From Obelidium mucronatum (taxonomy: Eukaryota; Chytridiomycota; Chytridiomycetes; Chytridiales; Chytriomycetaceae): DNA of 64,000 nt. Of the stretch, positions 45,165 through 56,217 are shown one piece after another. The translations under genes were made by a program, and so were the position numbers. Below the pieces are notes generated by a model. It saw only the letters and a list, made by a program, of their open reading frames with translations, did not search any database and was not told the origin of the DNA. The stretch lies in the NCBI GenBank assembly GCA_025765595.1, contig JAIVFH010000009.1, positions 475,428 through 539,427 of the forward strand, written 5' to 3'. Numbering within the stretch: the stretch's first letter is position 1; each line of letters starts with the position of its first letter.

Positions 45165-46283
45165 TCAAATTGTTTTCTTGATTATTATCGGTTTGAATTT
45201 CAACGAAATATCCCCGATTCCGCTTGATGCATCCACCTGCCAGTTCTTCCTTCCGCTGCCGATGGTGCCATACCCGGATTTTGTCTCACCATTCTCTCCT
45301 TCCACTTCAACGCGGCCCAACCCGCTTTTTGCAAAGTAGACTCCGTCAAACCCATTAACAGTAGCCTGTATTTTACCGGTTTCTGTTTGAAGGCTAGTGG
45401 AAGACGTGACCCCACTTTCTTCAGGAAACAAATTCATGCCCAACAACGATCCACTCCTCGCCTTCACTTCAAGATTCTTGTATTTCGAAACTTTTGCCTG
45501 CACGTCTCCAGTTCCAACAGAAATAGTAGCCGATTCCTTCACCACAAGATCTTGGAACTCTACAGAACCAACTTCAGTTTGAACATGCAATTCCTTTACT
45601 TTCAAAGGTGAAGTAAAATTCACATTTCCCGAGAGGATATTAATCCAAACCGAATCTGCGATGTTATTACCATTCCAGACAATTGTGGCTTTTTGGTCGA
45701 TAAACGTGAAAGAGGTCATGTCTTGAGGAATATAAGCGTGGACGATGGTTAAAATGTCTGATTGATTCGGATTTTCCCCTTGATTGTCGAAATCAATATG
45801 CGCATAAAAGACGTCGGCTGAAACAAAGAAAGTCACATTTGATGCAAAGTTTCTATGATTGCGGCCCAGCCATTTGAAGTCTGTTGAGAAAACAGCCTGC
45901 TCCGTATTCTCTGATTTATGGACGTATAGAATCGTGTCTCCCGATCCTGTTGTTGTCCATTCCATTGTTGTGAAGTCAGCTGGGAATGTGAATTTCCGAC
46001 CAGGTATTTTTGTGCTATCTGATCCAATGTACTGCGGAAGGATGGACGTTATCATAATAATCAAAAGCAAGAGGCTGCCAATAAGTGTTTTGACGCTGAG
46101 GACCATGGGTTGTCGTTGTCTTTGTAGCCAGTGTGCCTGGTCATCGCCAAGCAACAGATGGGTGAGTTCTGAGATTGGAAGAAGTTCGGAATTATTTGGC
46201 TGTTGGTTGAGTATCCGATCTGTAGTAGATGAGCTGCTGCTTGCCGAGGGTAGCGACGATTGTGATGTTGGCTCCTGAATCAT
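45165..46283 (-). CDS. Membrane-anchored DUF4097-like protein
   Basis: Intronless, minus strand, 372 aa. The long Ser-rich cytosolic tail carries SELLPISELTHLLLGDD, dileucine-like but not the strict E-x-x-P-L-L form. TM at about residues 65-85 (VKTLIGSLLLLIIMITSIL). The luminal domain includes VWNGNNIADSVWINILSGNV, VQTEVGSVEFQDLVV, VGTGDVQAKVSKY, TETGKIQATVNGFDGVYFAK and GLGRVEVEGENGE, a regular beta-helix rhythm. Ends in GIGDISLKFKPIIIKKTI. Only 18 bp separate its stop from the next gene's start on the same strand. Confidence 0.65.
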   Translation of the reverse strand: MIQEPTSQSSLPSASSSSSTTDRILNQQPNNSELLPISELTHLLLGDDQAHWLQRQRQPMVLSVKTLIGSLLLLIIMITSILPQYIGSDSTKIPGRKFTFPADFTTMEWTTTGSGDTILYVHKSENTEQAVFSTDFKWLGRNHRNFASNVTFFVSADVFYAHIDFDNQGENPNQSDILTIVHAYIPQDMTSFTFIDQKATIVWNGNNIADSVWINILSGNVNFTSPLKVKELHVQTEVGSVEFQDLVVKESATISVGTGDVQAKVSKYKNLEVKARSGSLLGMNLFPEESGVTSSTSLQTETGKIQATVNGFDGVYFAKSGLGRVEVEGENGETKSGYGTIGSGRKNWQVDASSGIGDISLKFKPIIIKKTI

Positions 46284-46363
46284 TATATTTCAAACAGCAT
46301 ATTAATATTTACTTAAATAGAGATAATGCAAACAACATATGTCAAAAAATGCTCAATGCCACT

Positions 46364-47434
46364 TCAAGGATGTGGCGGTTTGAAACTCAGCTCAGCCCAA
46401 CCTTTTCCACCGATGCGTACCAAAAACGTTCCATTCCCGACCCCTTTCCCACCAACTGTGCCTACATCAGGATTATTTCTCTCCAGTGGCCAGTCGATTC
46501 CATCAAATCTCGCCTGACCATAAGGAGCATCAACGCTGAACCTTCCTTTGAAACCATACACCTCTGCCGCAAGGACTCCGGTCCTTTCGATATTAACTTG
46601 ATGATGCGCGTTCTCAAGTCCGGGAGTCAATCTAAGTGAGATATCTCCATCTCCAGTCAAAGCAGTCAGCTGTCGATACCCAGATATGACATAACAACGG
46701 ACGTCTCCCTCGCCAGTTGCCAATGCCACAGACTGCGCCGCACTCAAATTGGCAACTACGATTAATCCACTTTCGTGAATCTTAATGCCCAGCTGCTCTG
46801 TCACCAAAGGAGTAACCAATGCCACACTTCCACGACTCGTTTCAACCAGAAACTCTTTTGCAACATTAACACTCTGCCACAGAAACCGCACATCTTCTCC
46901 AAACACTTTCACAGCCTCCAAATCCCGACTCAGATTCACAATCAGTCGGATCTTGACAAGGTGATTGGTTTTAAACAAACTCTTCCCAATCTGCCGCCAC
47001 CACCGTAACCACCACACAAGCTCTGCAAACACTAACACTCGATCGTTTTGAATTGGATCTACGTTTGCGTATACGTTTGTGGATGTTTGGATTGTCCAAT
47101 CGGGGCTTTCAACTTCAAAGGTGAAGAGTGAGTTGCTGTAGAATCCACGATGGACAGTTACTTCCCAGAGGGCTCCATCGAGCTGCATGTGGATTTCTTT
47201 TATTGAGTCGGAGGGCAATGCCCATGCTCCTCCTTTGCTGTTGTGTTGCGGTTTGAAGAATGGTGTGATCTCGTTAAAGGCCAAGAGAACGATTGCGATC
47301 AACAGGAGGCTGTTTATGATTGATTTTGTGTATAGTTTTCCGTCGCCTTGAAGCGGGTAGGAGTTTGACGATGTTGTTGATGTGGTGGACGTGGTTGTGT
47401 TGGTTGACAGGAGCGGGTCTCTTTCATTGTTCAT
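46364..47434 (-). CDS. Membrane-anchored DUF4097-like protein with acidic dileucine tail
   Basis: Intronless, minus strand, 356 aa. Begins MNNERDPLLSTN with E-RDP-LL, a Thr/Ser-rich stretch, then a TM at about residues 38-56 (SIINSLLLIAIVLLAFNEI). The luminal domain has VFGEDVRFLWQSVNVAKEF, TSRGSVALVTPLV, ATGEGDVRCYVISGYRQL, GDGDISLRLTPG and VYGFKGRFSVDAP, ending GGKGWAELSFKPPHP. It faces the TIR-like/TPR gene across 176 bp, a divergent promoter. Function unknown. Confidence 0.65.
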   Translation of the reverse strand: MNNERDPLLSTNTTTSTTSTTSSNSYPLQGDGKLYTKSIINSLLLIAIVLLAFNEITPFFKPQHNSKGGAWALPSDSIKEIHMQLDGALWEVTVHRGFYSNSLFTFEVESPDWTIQTSTNVYANVDPIQNDRVLVFAELVWWLRWWRQIGKSLFKTNHLVKIRLIVNLSRDLEAVKVFGEDVRFLWQSVNVAKEFLVETSRGSVALVTPLVTEQLGIKIHESGLIVVANLSAAQSVALATGEGDVRCYVISGYRQLTALTGDGDISLRLTPGLENAHHQVNIERTGVLAAEVYGFKGRFSVDAPYGQARFDGIDWPLERNNPDVGTVGGKGVGNGTFLVRIGGKGWAELSFKPPHP

Positions 47435-47610
47435 CTCAATGCAGGAAAGAAATGAATCACCGCTAAATTAACATGAAATAGGCATCAGACAAGTCCGTTT
47501 GTTTGAGTTGATGTGAAATACCCCCGGGTTGTCTTTGTGCCCTTGCAGGCTCTTCGTGGGATAATGGGTACGTCAGCCAACAAAAAAGTCTCATAATTTG
47601 TTGATCATAG

Positions 47611-50425
47611 ATGAAGGCCTTCCTTCGCCACGCCAAGAAAGCGTTTCTGGGCGACGAAGCCAAGACGGAAGACACTCGCGCGGTTAGCCTGGCTGCCGCT
47701 GCTCGCATCTGATTGGCTAATATTCAATTCAAAGTCCGCCCTCGTGCTGCCCTCGCACGCGCAGCTCGGCGCGGACCCGCTGGCCATGTCGACGCAGGGC
47801 ATTCCCGTGTCGCACTTCGCCGCGCTGATCGACGAGTGGGGCGGCCGCGCGGCGCTTGCCGGGAAATCCACGGCCGATGTGTGCTTCGGGCTTGTGCGGC
47901 CAATGACAGAGCGGACAAAACTATCCCTCTGCGATCAATACAAGCTGGATCCGGCCAGGGCGCCGCTGATCAAAGACGCGCAGTGGTTTGTTTCGCACGC
48001 CTGGATGAATCCGTTCCTGAACGTTGTCGACGCTTTGGTGACGTTTTACACCGATGCGGGCATGGATCTCGATACTACACATGTTTGGTTTGACATCTTT
48101 TCAAACTCCCAACATGATACGAATCTGAAGCCATTTGAGTGGTGGCAGACCACGTTTATGGATGCGATTGAGGTAAACTCTATTTTTGCAGCTACGGTGA
48201 GTACCATATTTAAAGAAGCAAAATACAGAAAATCGGGAATGTAGTTATGATTTTGGAACCATTCCAAAACCCCGTGTGTCTCACGCGCGTGTGGTGTATT
48301 TTCGAAGTGTACTCTTGCAAAAAAACAAACTCCAACTTCCATGTTGCAATGACACCAACCCAAAGACAAGAGTTTATGGTTTCTTTGAAAGATCCGTCTC
48401 AATTCTATAACGTAGTTTCAAATATCCGATGTGCAAACGCCCAAGCCACAAACCCGCCCGATAGAGAGAGAATTTTTGAAGTGATTCGAAAGCAAATGAC
48501 GGATTTCTCGAGTATGGATCGTCTTGTATTTGGGGTTTTCAATGAATGGGTTGTGAAACAGTTGGAAGGCACTGTGGCAGCTGGTGTCGATGTTGAAGAG
48601 TGGAAGTTCGTATTGGCTCAGTTGCATAATCTACTCGGTGATTCGGCAACGTGCCTTCAGCTATGCAAGGAAATTCTTGACGCTTCTCCTGAATATGGTG
48701 CTGGGCAGGAGTCAGGACTACAAGTGAAAGTTTCGAATCTCATGGCTGGAAGCTTATTGTATCAAGGAAAAGTAGACGATGCTATAAAATTGTATGAAAA
48801 GGCTCTGTCTATATCTGATGACGGTGGAGTATCGGCTGCTGAACTCGCATCAACAAAGTCAAACTTGGCTCTAGCGTATGTATATATGTGGAGAATTGGT
48901 GGCTCTATCAATATATTCAACCCCTTTAATTTCTTTCAGATATATGAAGCAAGGGCGATACAAAGAATCAGAGTTTCTCAGCTTACAAGCGATTCCAGAG
49001 CTGACTCAAATCTACGGCCCGTACCACATTAATGTTCTCGACATTTGCAATAACCTTGCTGTTTGCTATACCAGTACAGCAGAGTACAAAAAATCGCGGG
49101 ACCTGAGTCTATCCATTGTTGACACTGCGAGAGAAACATTAGGAAAGGACCATCCAAACCTATGGTTATACTTGGAAAACTTGGGACGCGCCCATCGGGA
49201 GCTTGGAGAGTTTAAAGAAGCTGAAGAAGTGTATATAGAGTGTTTGGATGGCCAAAGGCGAGTTTTTGGATTGGACCACGTGGACACTCTTGTCACCATG
49301 AACCAACTGGCGGAAGTGTATTTGGGACTCGGTAAACTGGAAGATTCGTTTTCGCTCTTTCGAACGTGTTGGATGGATAGAAGCAGGATTTTGGGAGAAA
49401 CTCACGTGGATACTATACTGTCATTGTATGGAGTTGGACGAGTCCAACGTGCTCAGGGAAAGCTTGATATCGCAGAATCTACTATTCAATACTGCTGGGA
49501 GTTATTTCAAGAGGTTCTTGGGCGAGAGCATCCGAATTCTCTGGTTGTGATGTCGACTCTGGCACAGATTTATGAGAAGCTGGGAAAGTTTGACAAATGC
49601 GAAGAGCTCCTGAAGCAAAGCGCATCAATGGCCGAAAAAGTGTGGGGTATGGATAGTCCAAATGGACTTAACAGCGCGTCTGCGTTGGGGCTCTTTTATT
49701 TTAATCGCCATCGCCTCGAGGAAGCCAAGAATATCTTTTCTAGTATTCTATCAGATGTGCAACGTGTCTTTGGAGAATCCCATGGAAATAGCATTGTTGT
49801 ACTGTCTCGCCTTGCGTTAATTCACCGAACTTTGAATGAATTAGAAGAAGCGGAGCGGTTGTACCTTGTACTAGTGGATGTTGAAACACCTCCAGCATCA
49901 TCTACTTTGTATGCTCTTGGAGATGTGTACTGGAAGCTAGGCGTTGATTCGAAAGCAGAATCTGTCCTTCTTGATTTGAGCAACCGAGAAGGCGACGAGT
50001 ATGCTTTGAATGCGATTTCCTTTTTAGGCAAAATATACTTGTCAGAGGGAAGAGAAGCAGATGCTGAGGCTCTCTACAATCGATACGTGGAAATATGCCA
50101 AAGTCAGAAAGGGGTAAACTCCATTTACACGTTGCAAGTCATGGCGAGAAGAGCTGATTGCTTTGAAAGGAACGGAAAGGGTAGGGAATGCGTAGAGCAG
50201 CGGTTGGAGATTTTGGAGCTTTGTGAGTCAGTGGTTGAGGGTGACACGTCAATATTCACCCTGGAAGCTGGCGTGTCATTGGGAAAGAACGGAAAGGCTG
50301 AAGAAGGTATTAAACTGATTCAGAACTTGCTTGAGACCTGGCCTGAGGGAGGCAAGAAAGATGATGGTATGAAGGAGATGGCAAATCAGGTATTGGCGGA
50401 CTTATTATCGCAGCGAGAGGAATAA
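47611..50425 (+). CDS. TIR-like domain plus TPR (kinesin-light-chain-like) protein
   Basis: Exons 47611-47682, 47735-48172, 48229-48875 and 48940-50425 give 880 aa. The N-terminal domain has WFVSHAWMNPFLNVVDAL, VWFDIFSNSQHDT, WWQTTFMDAIEKIGNVV, then MILEPFQNP and TRVWCIFEVYSC. This order (FVSHAW, W-D strand, WC-x-FE helix) resembles TIR/SEFIR folds. Residues about 370-870 are TPRs in KLC/FlgN-like form (YKESEFLSLQAIPELTQIYG, GEFKEAEEVYIECLDGQR...; each about 42 aa). No NB-ARC domain lies between. It may be a signalling or scaffold protein; the TIR match is an inference. The first exon is GC-rich and exon 4 is AT-rich. Confidence 0.7.
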
Positions 50426-50457
50426 AAGATAAACCGACGGTTCTATTCGATATGTAA

Positions 50458-51499
50458 TCAAATAAATAGCAAATCAATTGATCCAACCCCCACATTTGCA
50501 TCCAAAACACCAGTTCCAACCTTTCCACCAACTGTTCCATGGGAAGGTGTGCTTCCCGGATCCCCACCGCCCACATTAAGTTTCCCACCCGAACCCACGT
50601 TGGCTTGATACACACCCTTGAAGTTCCCGATAATTGCTTTTACGACGCCAACCTGCGCAGTCAGCGAGTACAAGACTGAGTCCACTTTCTCACTTCCAGA
50701 TAAAAATGCATGAATTTCCCCTCTAAGGACCTTGGCTGCAAAACTCTCGAACCCTTTGTAATTGCCCTTGATATCTCCATTATCAACTCCGATAACAATA
50801 CTTTCGCGAACAAGAGCGTCAGTGAATGTAACGGATCCAGACCCCATGTTTATTCCAACAACTCCTGTATGTAATTGGTTTGAAACTTGAACGGATCCCT
50901 AACACAATGGCTGCATCGAAAACTGGATAGGACAAGCGGGGCATCAGCGGTCCAATGAAGCGATACAATATGGCCATCCAAATACACTGAAGTGAGATCG
51001 AAATGTTCTGGGAAAGTCACGCTGATTTCGCAGTAAAGACCAACGTCGGCCAAATTATCAGGGAATGAGGCGTTTAAAAAGAGGGTATTCTTTGGAGTGA
51101 TGGTAGCAGTCAGAATAGATGCATCTAAGGCTTCCTGGGCGTTTGATACAACTTTTGCTGAGATGATAACTGTTTGTACTGGTGGGTGACGAAGACACAG
51201 TAATGTTGGTTGAATCCGATTCCAGATGCTGCGATTTCGAAAGAGGGGAACGTAGGAGGAAATTCGAAATTGAAGAAAACTGGGGGAAGGTTATTATCGA
51301 GACTGGTTGAATAGTCACCCATGTGAGAGTGAGAGTGGTTGCATGCGGGCAGGAGGGTCACTAGAGCCACGACCACCAGCGCGAGGAACAGCGGCTTCTT
51401 GAGATATGCAAGTAATCCATACTTTGGCTTGACAACGGCCAGTGGTGTTTCTTGCTTGATGGTCGATTGTTTCAGCAGCGGTTCTGCAGTATCCATCAT
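50458..51499 (-). pseudogene. Decayed membrane-anchored DUF4097-like gene
   Basis: Starts with an intact tail and TM (MMDTAEPLLKQ, then PLFLALVVVALVTLLPA). The reading then changes frame at least three times: around 51200 (SGIGFNQ to NITVSSSPTST), around 51180 (to TVIISAKVV), and around 50880-50910 (HIVSLHWTADAPLVLSS to GSVQVSNQLHTG). The last block, MGSGSVTFTDALVRE to GVLDANVGVGSIDLLFI, is open. Introns cannot explain all the switches. The segments between the breaks still resemble the paralogues, so loss was recent. Ends 33 bp from the TPR gene. Confidence 0.65.
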
Positions 51500-51547
51500 T
51501 TTTTCTGTATTTTTACAGTATTTTTAGACCTTCTGTTTCAGTTTACT

Positions 51548-52150
51548 TTATTCGAATCCCTGTCCCTTAATCATATTCCACCATTTTAAATAACCAGTTG
51601 TTGTCAAGTGAACATGGTCTTCAAAATCCCTTTCCAGATCCATTTCACCCCATTCGCATTCCTCCGCCACCAAACCTGCCCTTAAAAGCGCCAAGTTGTA
51701 TGCAACTACATTCATAGGATCGCGTTCATGGGTTCCTCGAGTTGGAACGGGTGGAATAGGAAACACGGTGACTTGGGCGTCAGGCCATCGTTGCCGCACA
51801 GCATCCACGATCCCTTGCATCTTGGATACACAAGCATTGAGCTGCTTTTCGGTCATTCTTTTGATGAGTATATCGTTTGATCCAGCCATAATCCCAATAC
51901 GCTGGAAGGGTCCAGTGATTGAAGTGTGTTGTGAGTATCCAATACCCTCTTCATTGGCCACTCGCCAGGCAAGCTGGCTTATTCGATCTCCACCAACGCC
52001 ACAAATCCATGTTGCTTTCGGTGCCAGTGTTGGGAACTTCCACACCAGCCGTTCTGTATGACTGTCTCCCAGAAGCAGTTGTGATGATGTGGGTGTATAA
52101 GCTAATATGTGGTTGATACAGCCTTCTCTTGTTTTGTCTCGAATCGGCAT
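51548..52150 (-). CDS. SGNH/GDSL-type hydrolase (cytosolic)
   Basis: Intronless, minus strand, 200 aa, start MPIRDKTREG. Block I LLLGDSHTERL (Ser), block II GVGGDRISQL (Gly), block III GIMAGSNDIL (Asn) and block V DHVHLTTTGY (Asp and His) are all present, so it is probably an active esterase, lipase or acyl-protein thioesterase-like enzyme. No signal peptide. Part of its 5' half recurs as a relic at about 54810-54945. Confidence 0.75.
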   Translation of the reverse strand: MPIRDKTREGCINHILAYTPTSSQLLLGDSHTERLVWKFPTLAPKATWICGVGGDRISQLAWRVANEEGIGYSQHTSITGPFQRIGIMAGSNDILIKRMTEKQLNACVSKMQGIVDAVRQRWPDAQVTVFPIPPVPTRGTHERDPMNVVAYNLALLRAGLVAEECEWGEMDLERDFEDHVHLTTTGYLKWWNMIKGQGFE

Positions 52151-52329
52151 AATTATAGATAATGTTTACTAAAGGTTTGGTTTTGTGGCTTTTATGAAGT
52201 GAGAGTTGTGGTTAAGGTGGGGAAGCTACTGCAACCTACGGCAACCCTGATTTATTGACAAGGCAACTAATGCCTTCGGTAAATATGTGCCAGTCTGTTT
52301 GATGGGGTTTGAGGTTCTTATTATATTTT

Positions 52330-54795
52330 ATGGCCAAAAAAAAGAAGACTACTCTGAAACAAAGGTTCGCTAAGGCAGCAGAAGCCGTAGCCGAAGGAGA
52401 CCGCATCGTTGGTGCCAGCTTGTATCGAAGCGCGATCGTATCTGGGTTGGACACTGATCCAGACATTCTGGACGAGAGTGTCCTTGATGCAGGCATTGAG
52501 AAATACTGCAAGCTCTTTGACGGACGAGAAATAGAACTGACTGGCGAAGATGTGGCTGTCTTATCAAAACTGGATTTAGACAATAGTTCGGATTACTTCC
52601 GTGACCATGATCCTGCACAAGTACTTTGTATTCACCGAAAACATTGCCAAAGCCAAGCAGTTCCACTGCAAAAGTTGGAGGAAATCCAGCAGAAGTTGAA
52701 GTGCTCCTTCTTGGTCCAAAGGGAAATGAAAATATAAATGCCAACGATTCTGTCCGCAACCGCAAAGGAGGGGATATGCTAAGATTAGCTTACGAAATCT
52801 GCCATCGCGAAAACATGTGGTCCCTTCCAGAAATCGGAAGTGGTGCGGAGCTTGCTTTTCGACGCTATGGCCTCGTTTTTGCATCCAAGCGTCTGTTGCC
52901 AACGGAACGTGACTTGGAGTTTTTGAGTTCCGTCAAAGACAATGAGGATCACCGCATCCACCATCGAGCTTATGCTGCATTTATTCTTGCTCGAATCCAC
53001 GCGATCAGCGAAAATACGATTCTCGTGGATGAGGAATGCCGGAGAACGATCGCCCTCTGTGACCAAATGACCGTTGCCGAGAAGTCTGTCTCGTTGGATC
53101 AAGAAAAAACTGTCGAAGAAATCTTTTGGGGCGCTGGCGGCTACCTGGAGGATGTTGCCACTCTTCAGTCCGGTGGAACTCTTGTGTGCCATCAATTCGA
53201 GAACTCCACACTCTCACCTACAACGAAGAAGCAACTCATTGCCGACTTTCTTAAAATGACTATGAGAAAGAACCAAGATTCCTTGGAAAAGCAGTTTGCT
53301 AATGCTGCAGCGGCGGCTGTACGAGGCGACTATGTAGCACGCATCAAAACTTTATCGTGCAGCTATTCAATTTGGACTGGACGAGAATCCCGATGAAATT
53401 GACTGGAACGACTTTGGAAATCGTATTCAAGACTTTTGTGACCTTTTTGATAACCGTGAAAAAGAAATGACAACTGCAGAGCTGACTTTTTGCACACAAT
53501 TGGATGCAAGCGGTGCTCCATCCAACTTGACTTTGCTCCTCTTCAATCACCACCTTGCGATGAGAAACACGGAAAGGGCGAAATTCTACCATAAGCGATG
53601 TGGTGAGAATCCCGCAGGAGTAGACATTCTCCTTTTCAATGATATTGCTCGTGAACATATCAGATCCAACAACCCCATTCTTGAACGTGAAGGAGCAAAC
53701 ATGTTGCGATCCGTCTATGAAGTTTGTGAACGCGAAAAGTTTTGGTCTGACCCACGTTTTGCCAATACTGGTGAGAAATGCTTCACTCTCTTTGGATACC
53801 TGTGTTATGCCAACTTTGTGCCCGGAAAACCACCGTTCTTGTCGGCACTCAAAGGAGATTTGGATTTCCTCTCCTCGGTTAAACAAAACAAGAAGGCTCT
53901 CATCCACCACCGCGCTTACGCCGCTTATACTCTCGCACAAATTCACGCCTTGAAAAACAGCACAACCCTCATGTCCAAAGAATGTCGTAGAACAATATCC
54001 CTTTGCAACGAAATGACAGCGGCTGAGAAATCTCGAGTAGTCAATGACGTCACAGTCCAAGACCTCTTTTGGGGTCCCGCTGGATACCTCTATAATATCC
54101 ACAATCTCCAATCAAAAGGCGCTTGGTTCGGGTTCAGCACAGTCGTGGAAGTCGAATCCCCAACAGACACCCCCCAAAACATTGCAGCCCGTAAGAAAAT
54201 TATTGAAAATCACTTGGAGAAATCGGGTAACCCAATCCGAAAAGCCATGTTTGCGCCATGTGATGCAGAAGCTGGGATGAGGTTGGACCCTATCTATCAG
54301 GCTCTTTCAAAGCGTGTTAGAATGGCAGACGGAACAACTTGCGACAGTTGTGGCCTTGTGGCTGTGGCTACGGATTCGATCCCTCCGCTTGTGATGAAGA
54401 GTTGTTCAAAGTGTAGGAGAAGGTGGTATTGCTCCGTCGAGTGTCCAAGCAGAAGATTGGAAGGAAGGAGGACACAAGGCTGTTTGTCGAGATGCACTTG
54501 TGCTGGAACCTTTGGATATTGTTCGGATTGAAGGCTGGTTTGATGATGATGCTGAAAACGGAGTTGTGTCAGAAAAGAGTGGTGGAAAGGGACTCAAGGT
54601 CGGAATCTTCCTTGAATGGAAATATTGTGGAACTTCAAGGGATTTCAAAGTTTGCAGACAATGAGTTAGACGTTGAATGGAAGTGTGGTTTCATTGGTGG
54701 TGGTGGTTACTGCGAATGACTCTGTTGTTGTCGCAACAGTGAAGGCACGTTTTCTCATTCGCATTATGGTGAAAGAAGAACGTCCTGATATTTGA
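52330..54795 (+). pseudogene. MYND zinc-finger gene, copy 1 (frameshifted)
   Basis: About 2.4 kb made of two homologous ~300-aa halves plus a C-terminal MYND finger. Half 1 has ASLYRSAIVSGLDTD and CKLFDGREIELTG; half 2 has CDLFDNREKEMTTAE. MYND Cys pairs are CDSCGLVAV, then CSKCRRRWYCSVEC. The frame breaks near 52620-52670 (twice), near 53325-53335 and inside the finger at 54442 (an extra C before AAGCAG). The halves also share HHRAYAA, ARIHAI / AQIHAL, EECRRTI and FWGAGGYL / FWGPAGYL. Copy 2 is at 59094. MYND fingers bind Pro-rich partners. Broken in the present sequence. Confidence 0.65.
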
Positions 54796-54809
54796 AAATA
54801 AATGAGTGG

Positions 54810-54945
54810 CTTTTTCAATCTCCACCAACGCCACAGTGCCATGTTGCTTTACAAACCTGTCATCCTGTATGACTGTTTCCCAGAAGCAGTTTTGTTGACG
54901 TAGGTGTTTAAGGCAAGATGTGGTTGACTCAGCCATTGTTGATTT
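54810..54945 (-). pseudogene. Relic of the SGNH hydrolase gene
   Basis: Matches the 5' half of the gene at 51548-52150 in the same orientation: CTGTTTCCCAGAAGCAG, CACCAACGCCACA and CATGTTGCTTT are shared, with gaps between. It covers only the region around block I and II and has no open frame of useful length. It lies directly after MYND copy 1, while the intact hydrolase lies directly before it. Confidence 0.6.
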
Positions 54946-56092
54946 ATTCAAAAGTCAAACGGACTGATCCAAGCCCTGTTTTTGCGTCAATAATGCCAGT
55001 TCCCGCGTTTCGTTCGTCATCGACGCCAACAAATCCAGCAGACGACCCAGTCTTGTGAACAATTGCACCAGATACTTTAACACTTCCTAATCCAGATTTC
55101 GCAGAGTAATGCCCAACAAATCCAGCAATATTTGCTTTAACAGAGCCTGTTCCACTCTTTAAGATGAATTGTTTGGCGTCAGATGTGTCTGATGACAACG
55201 ATAGATCAACCGAACCAACATCAGCATGTGCTTCCAGATTGGTGAATCCACCAGAAAGTTTAGCACGCACGCTGCCTGTACTTGAGTCAATAAGGACACG
55301 ATCAGAAACTACGGAATTGTCCACATGAATGGATCCCGTTTTTGCTTTTAAAGTTAAGAGAGATGTTTGAAGGTCTCCAGAAACGCGGATGCTTCCAACT
55401 GCATGCTCAAGTTGTACAAGCCCGTGCACATTCAGGGGAGAAATCAACTGCGAAGACCCAACTTTAACGTCCGTTTTCAACGAATTATCCACATTGGGTC
55501 CGTTGTAAGCGAGGGAGGCGATATCCGCAACAATGGAGAAGGCTTTGATGGCCTTTGGGAGTGTGATTGTCACATCGGCCGAGAGCTTTCGTGTGGAAGA
55601 GTGGGGCAAGTCCTTTGGATAAACGACTGAAACCTGCAGCATCTCCGAGTTTTCGTCAATGCTAGCAGCAATCTGAGTGCGAGATTGAGCATCCTGGTCA
55701 TTTGAGTAAATGACGTAGTCGACAGTGGCATGAGACCCCGACACGACTGTGCAATTCGTGCGTCCCTCTGGACCCGTGGACCATACGGAAACACTTGAAA
55801 AAGCGTCGCTTGGAAACACGCTGCGGCTTCTGAGAGGTTCCACATCAAAGCCGTACTCAGAACTCCAGAGGCAGTTGAATATGTTTGGAACAAGAAGCAA
55901 AACGCAAAGCACAAGAATAAACAGTCCGCATTTGCTGCGTTGGCTGCCCCGCCCTTCGACCACCTGAAGGATGATGGTGCGTTGTGGTTGGGCCTGTCTC
56001 TGGCAGCAGCCTGTGTCTACGCAACACTGACATGAGTGGTTTGTGTTTGTTGGAAGAAGAGGAGTTGACTCGGTTGTTTTGATGGCGAACAT
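54944..56092 (-). CDS. Membrane-anchored DUF4097-like protein with acidic dileucine tail
   Basis: Minus strand, 382 aa from ATG 56092 (MFAIKTTESTPLLPTN; E-STP-LL). The frame is open further upstream to 56302, but the dileucine tail supports this start. A Cys cluster (CQCCVDTGCCQRQ), possibly palmitoylated, precedes the TM (residues about 68-86, CGLFILVLCVLLLVPNIF). The luminal domain is the most regular of the set: VGSIRVSGDLQ, TGSIHVDNSVV, TGSVRAKLSGGFTNLE, VGSVDLSLSSD, TGSVKANIAGFVGHYSAK, LGSVKVSGAIV and GLGSVRLTFE, a classic one-turn-per-repeat beta-helix. Function unknown. Confidence 0.7.
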   Translation of the reverse strand: MFAIKTTESTPLLPTNTNHSCQCCVDTGCCQRQAQPQRTIILQVVEGRGSQRSKCGLFILVLCVLLLVPNIFNCLWSSEYGFDVEPLRSRSVFPSDAFSSVSVWSTGPEGRTNCTVVSGSHATVDYVIYSNDQDAQSRTQIAASIDENSEMLQVSVVYPKDLPHSSTRKLSADVTITLPKAIKAFSIVADIASLAYNGPNVDNSLKTDVKVGSSQLISPLNVHGLVQLEHAVGSIRVSGDLQTSLLTLKAKTGSIHVDNSVVSDRVLIDSSTGSVRAKLSGGFTNLEAHADVGSVDLSLSSDTSDAKQFILKSGTGSVKANIAGFVGHYSAKSGLGSVKVSGAIVHKTGSSAGFVGVDDERNAGTGIIDAKTGLGSVRLTFE

Positions 56093-56217
56093 TTGGAGAA
56101 TGGAAATATGTATAATCGTTTCCTGGTTTGGTTGGCTGTCCCACGATTCCCAAACAGTGATGTGAAATTCAAATGTAAGAATTGTGGAAGAATTAAGTGT
56201 GGCAAAAAGAAACAGAA

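Noticed and set aside
48196..48228. A 32-nt intron in the TIR-like/TPR gene (GTGAGT at 48196)
   Set aside because: The donor GTAAAC at 48173 gives a normal 56-nt intron in the same phase and the better conserved FMDAIEKIGNVV junction.
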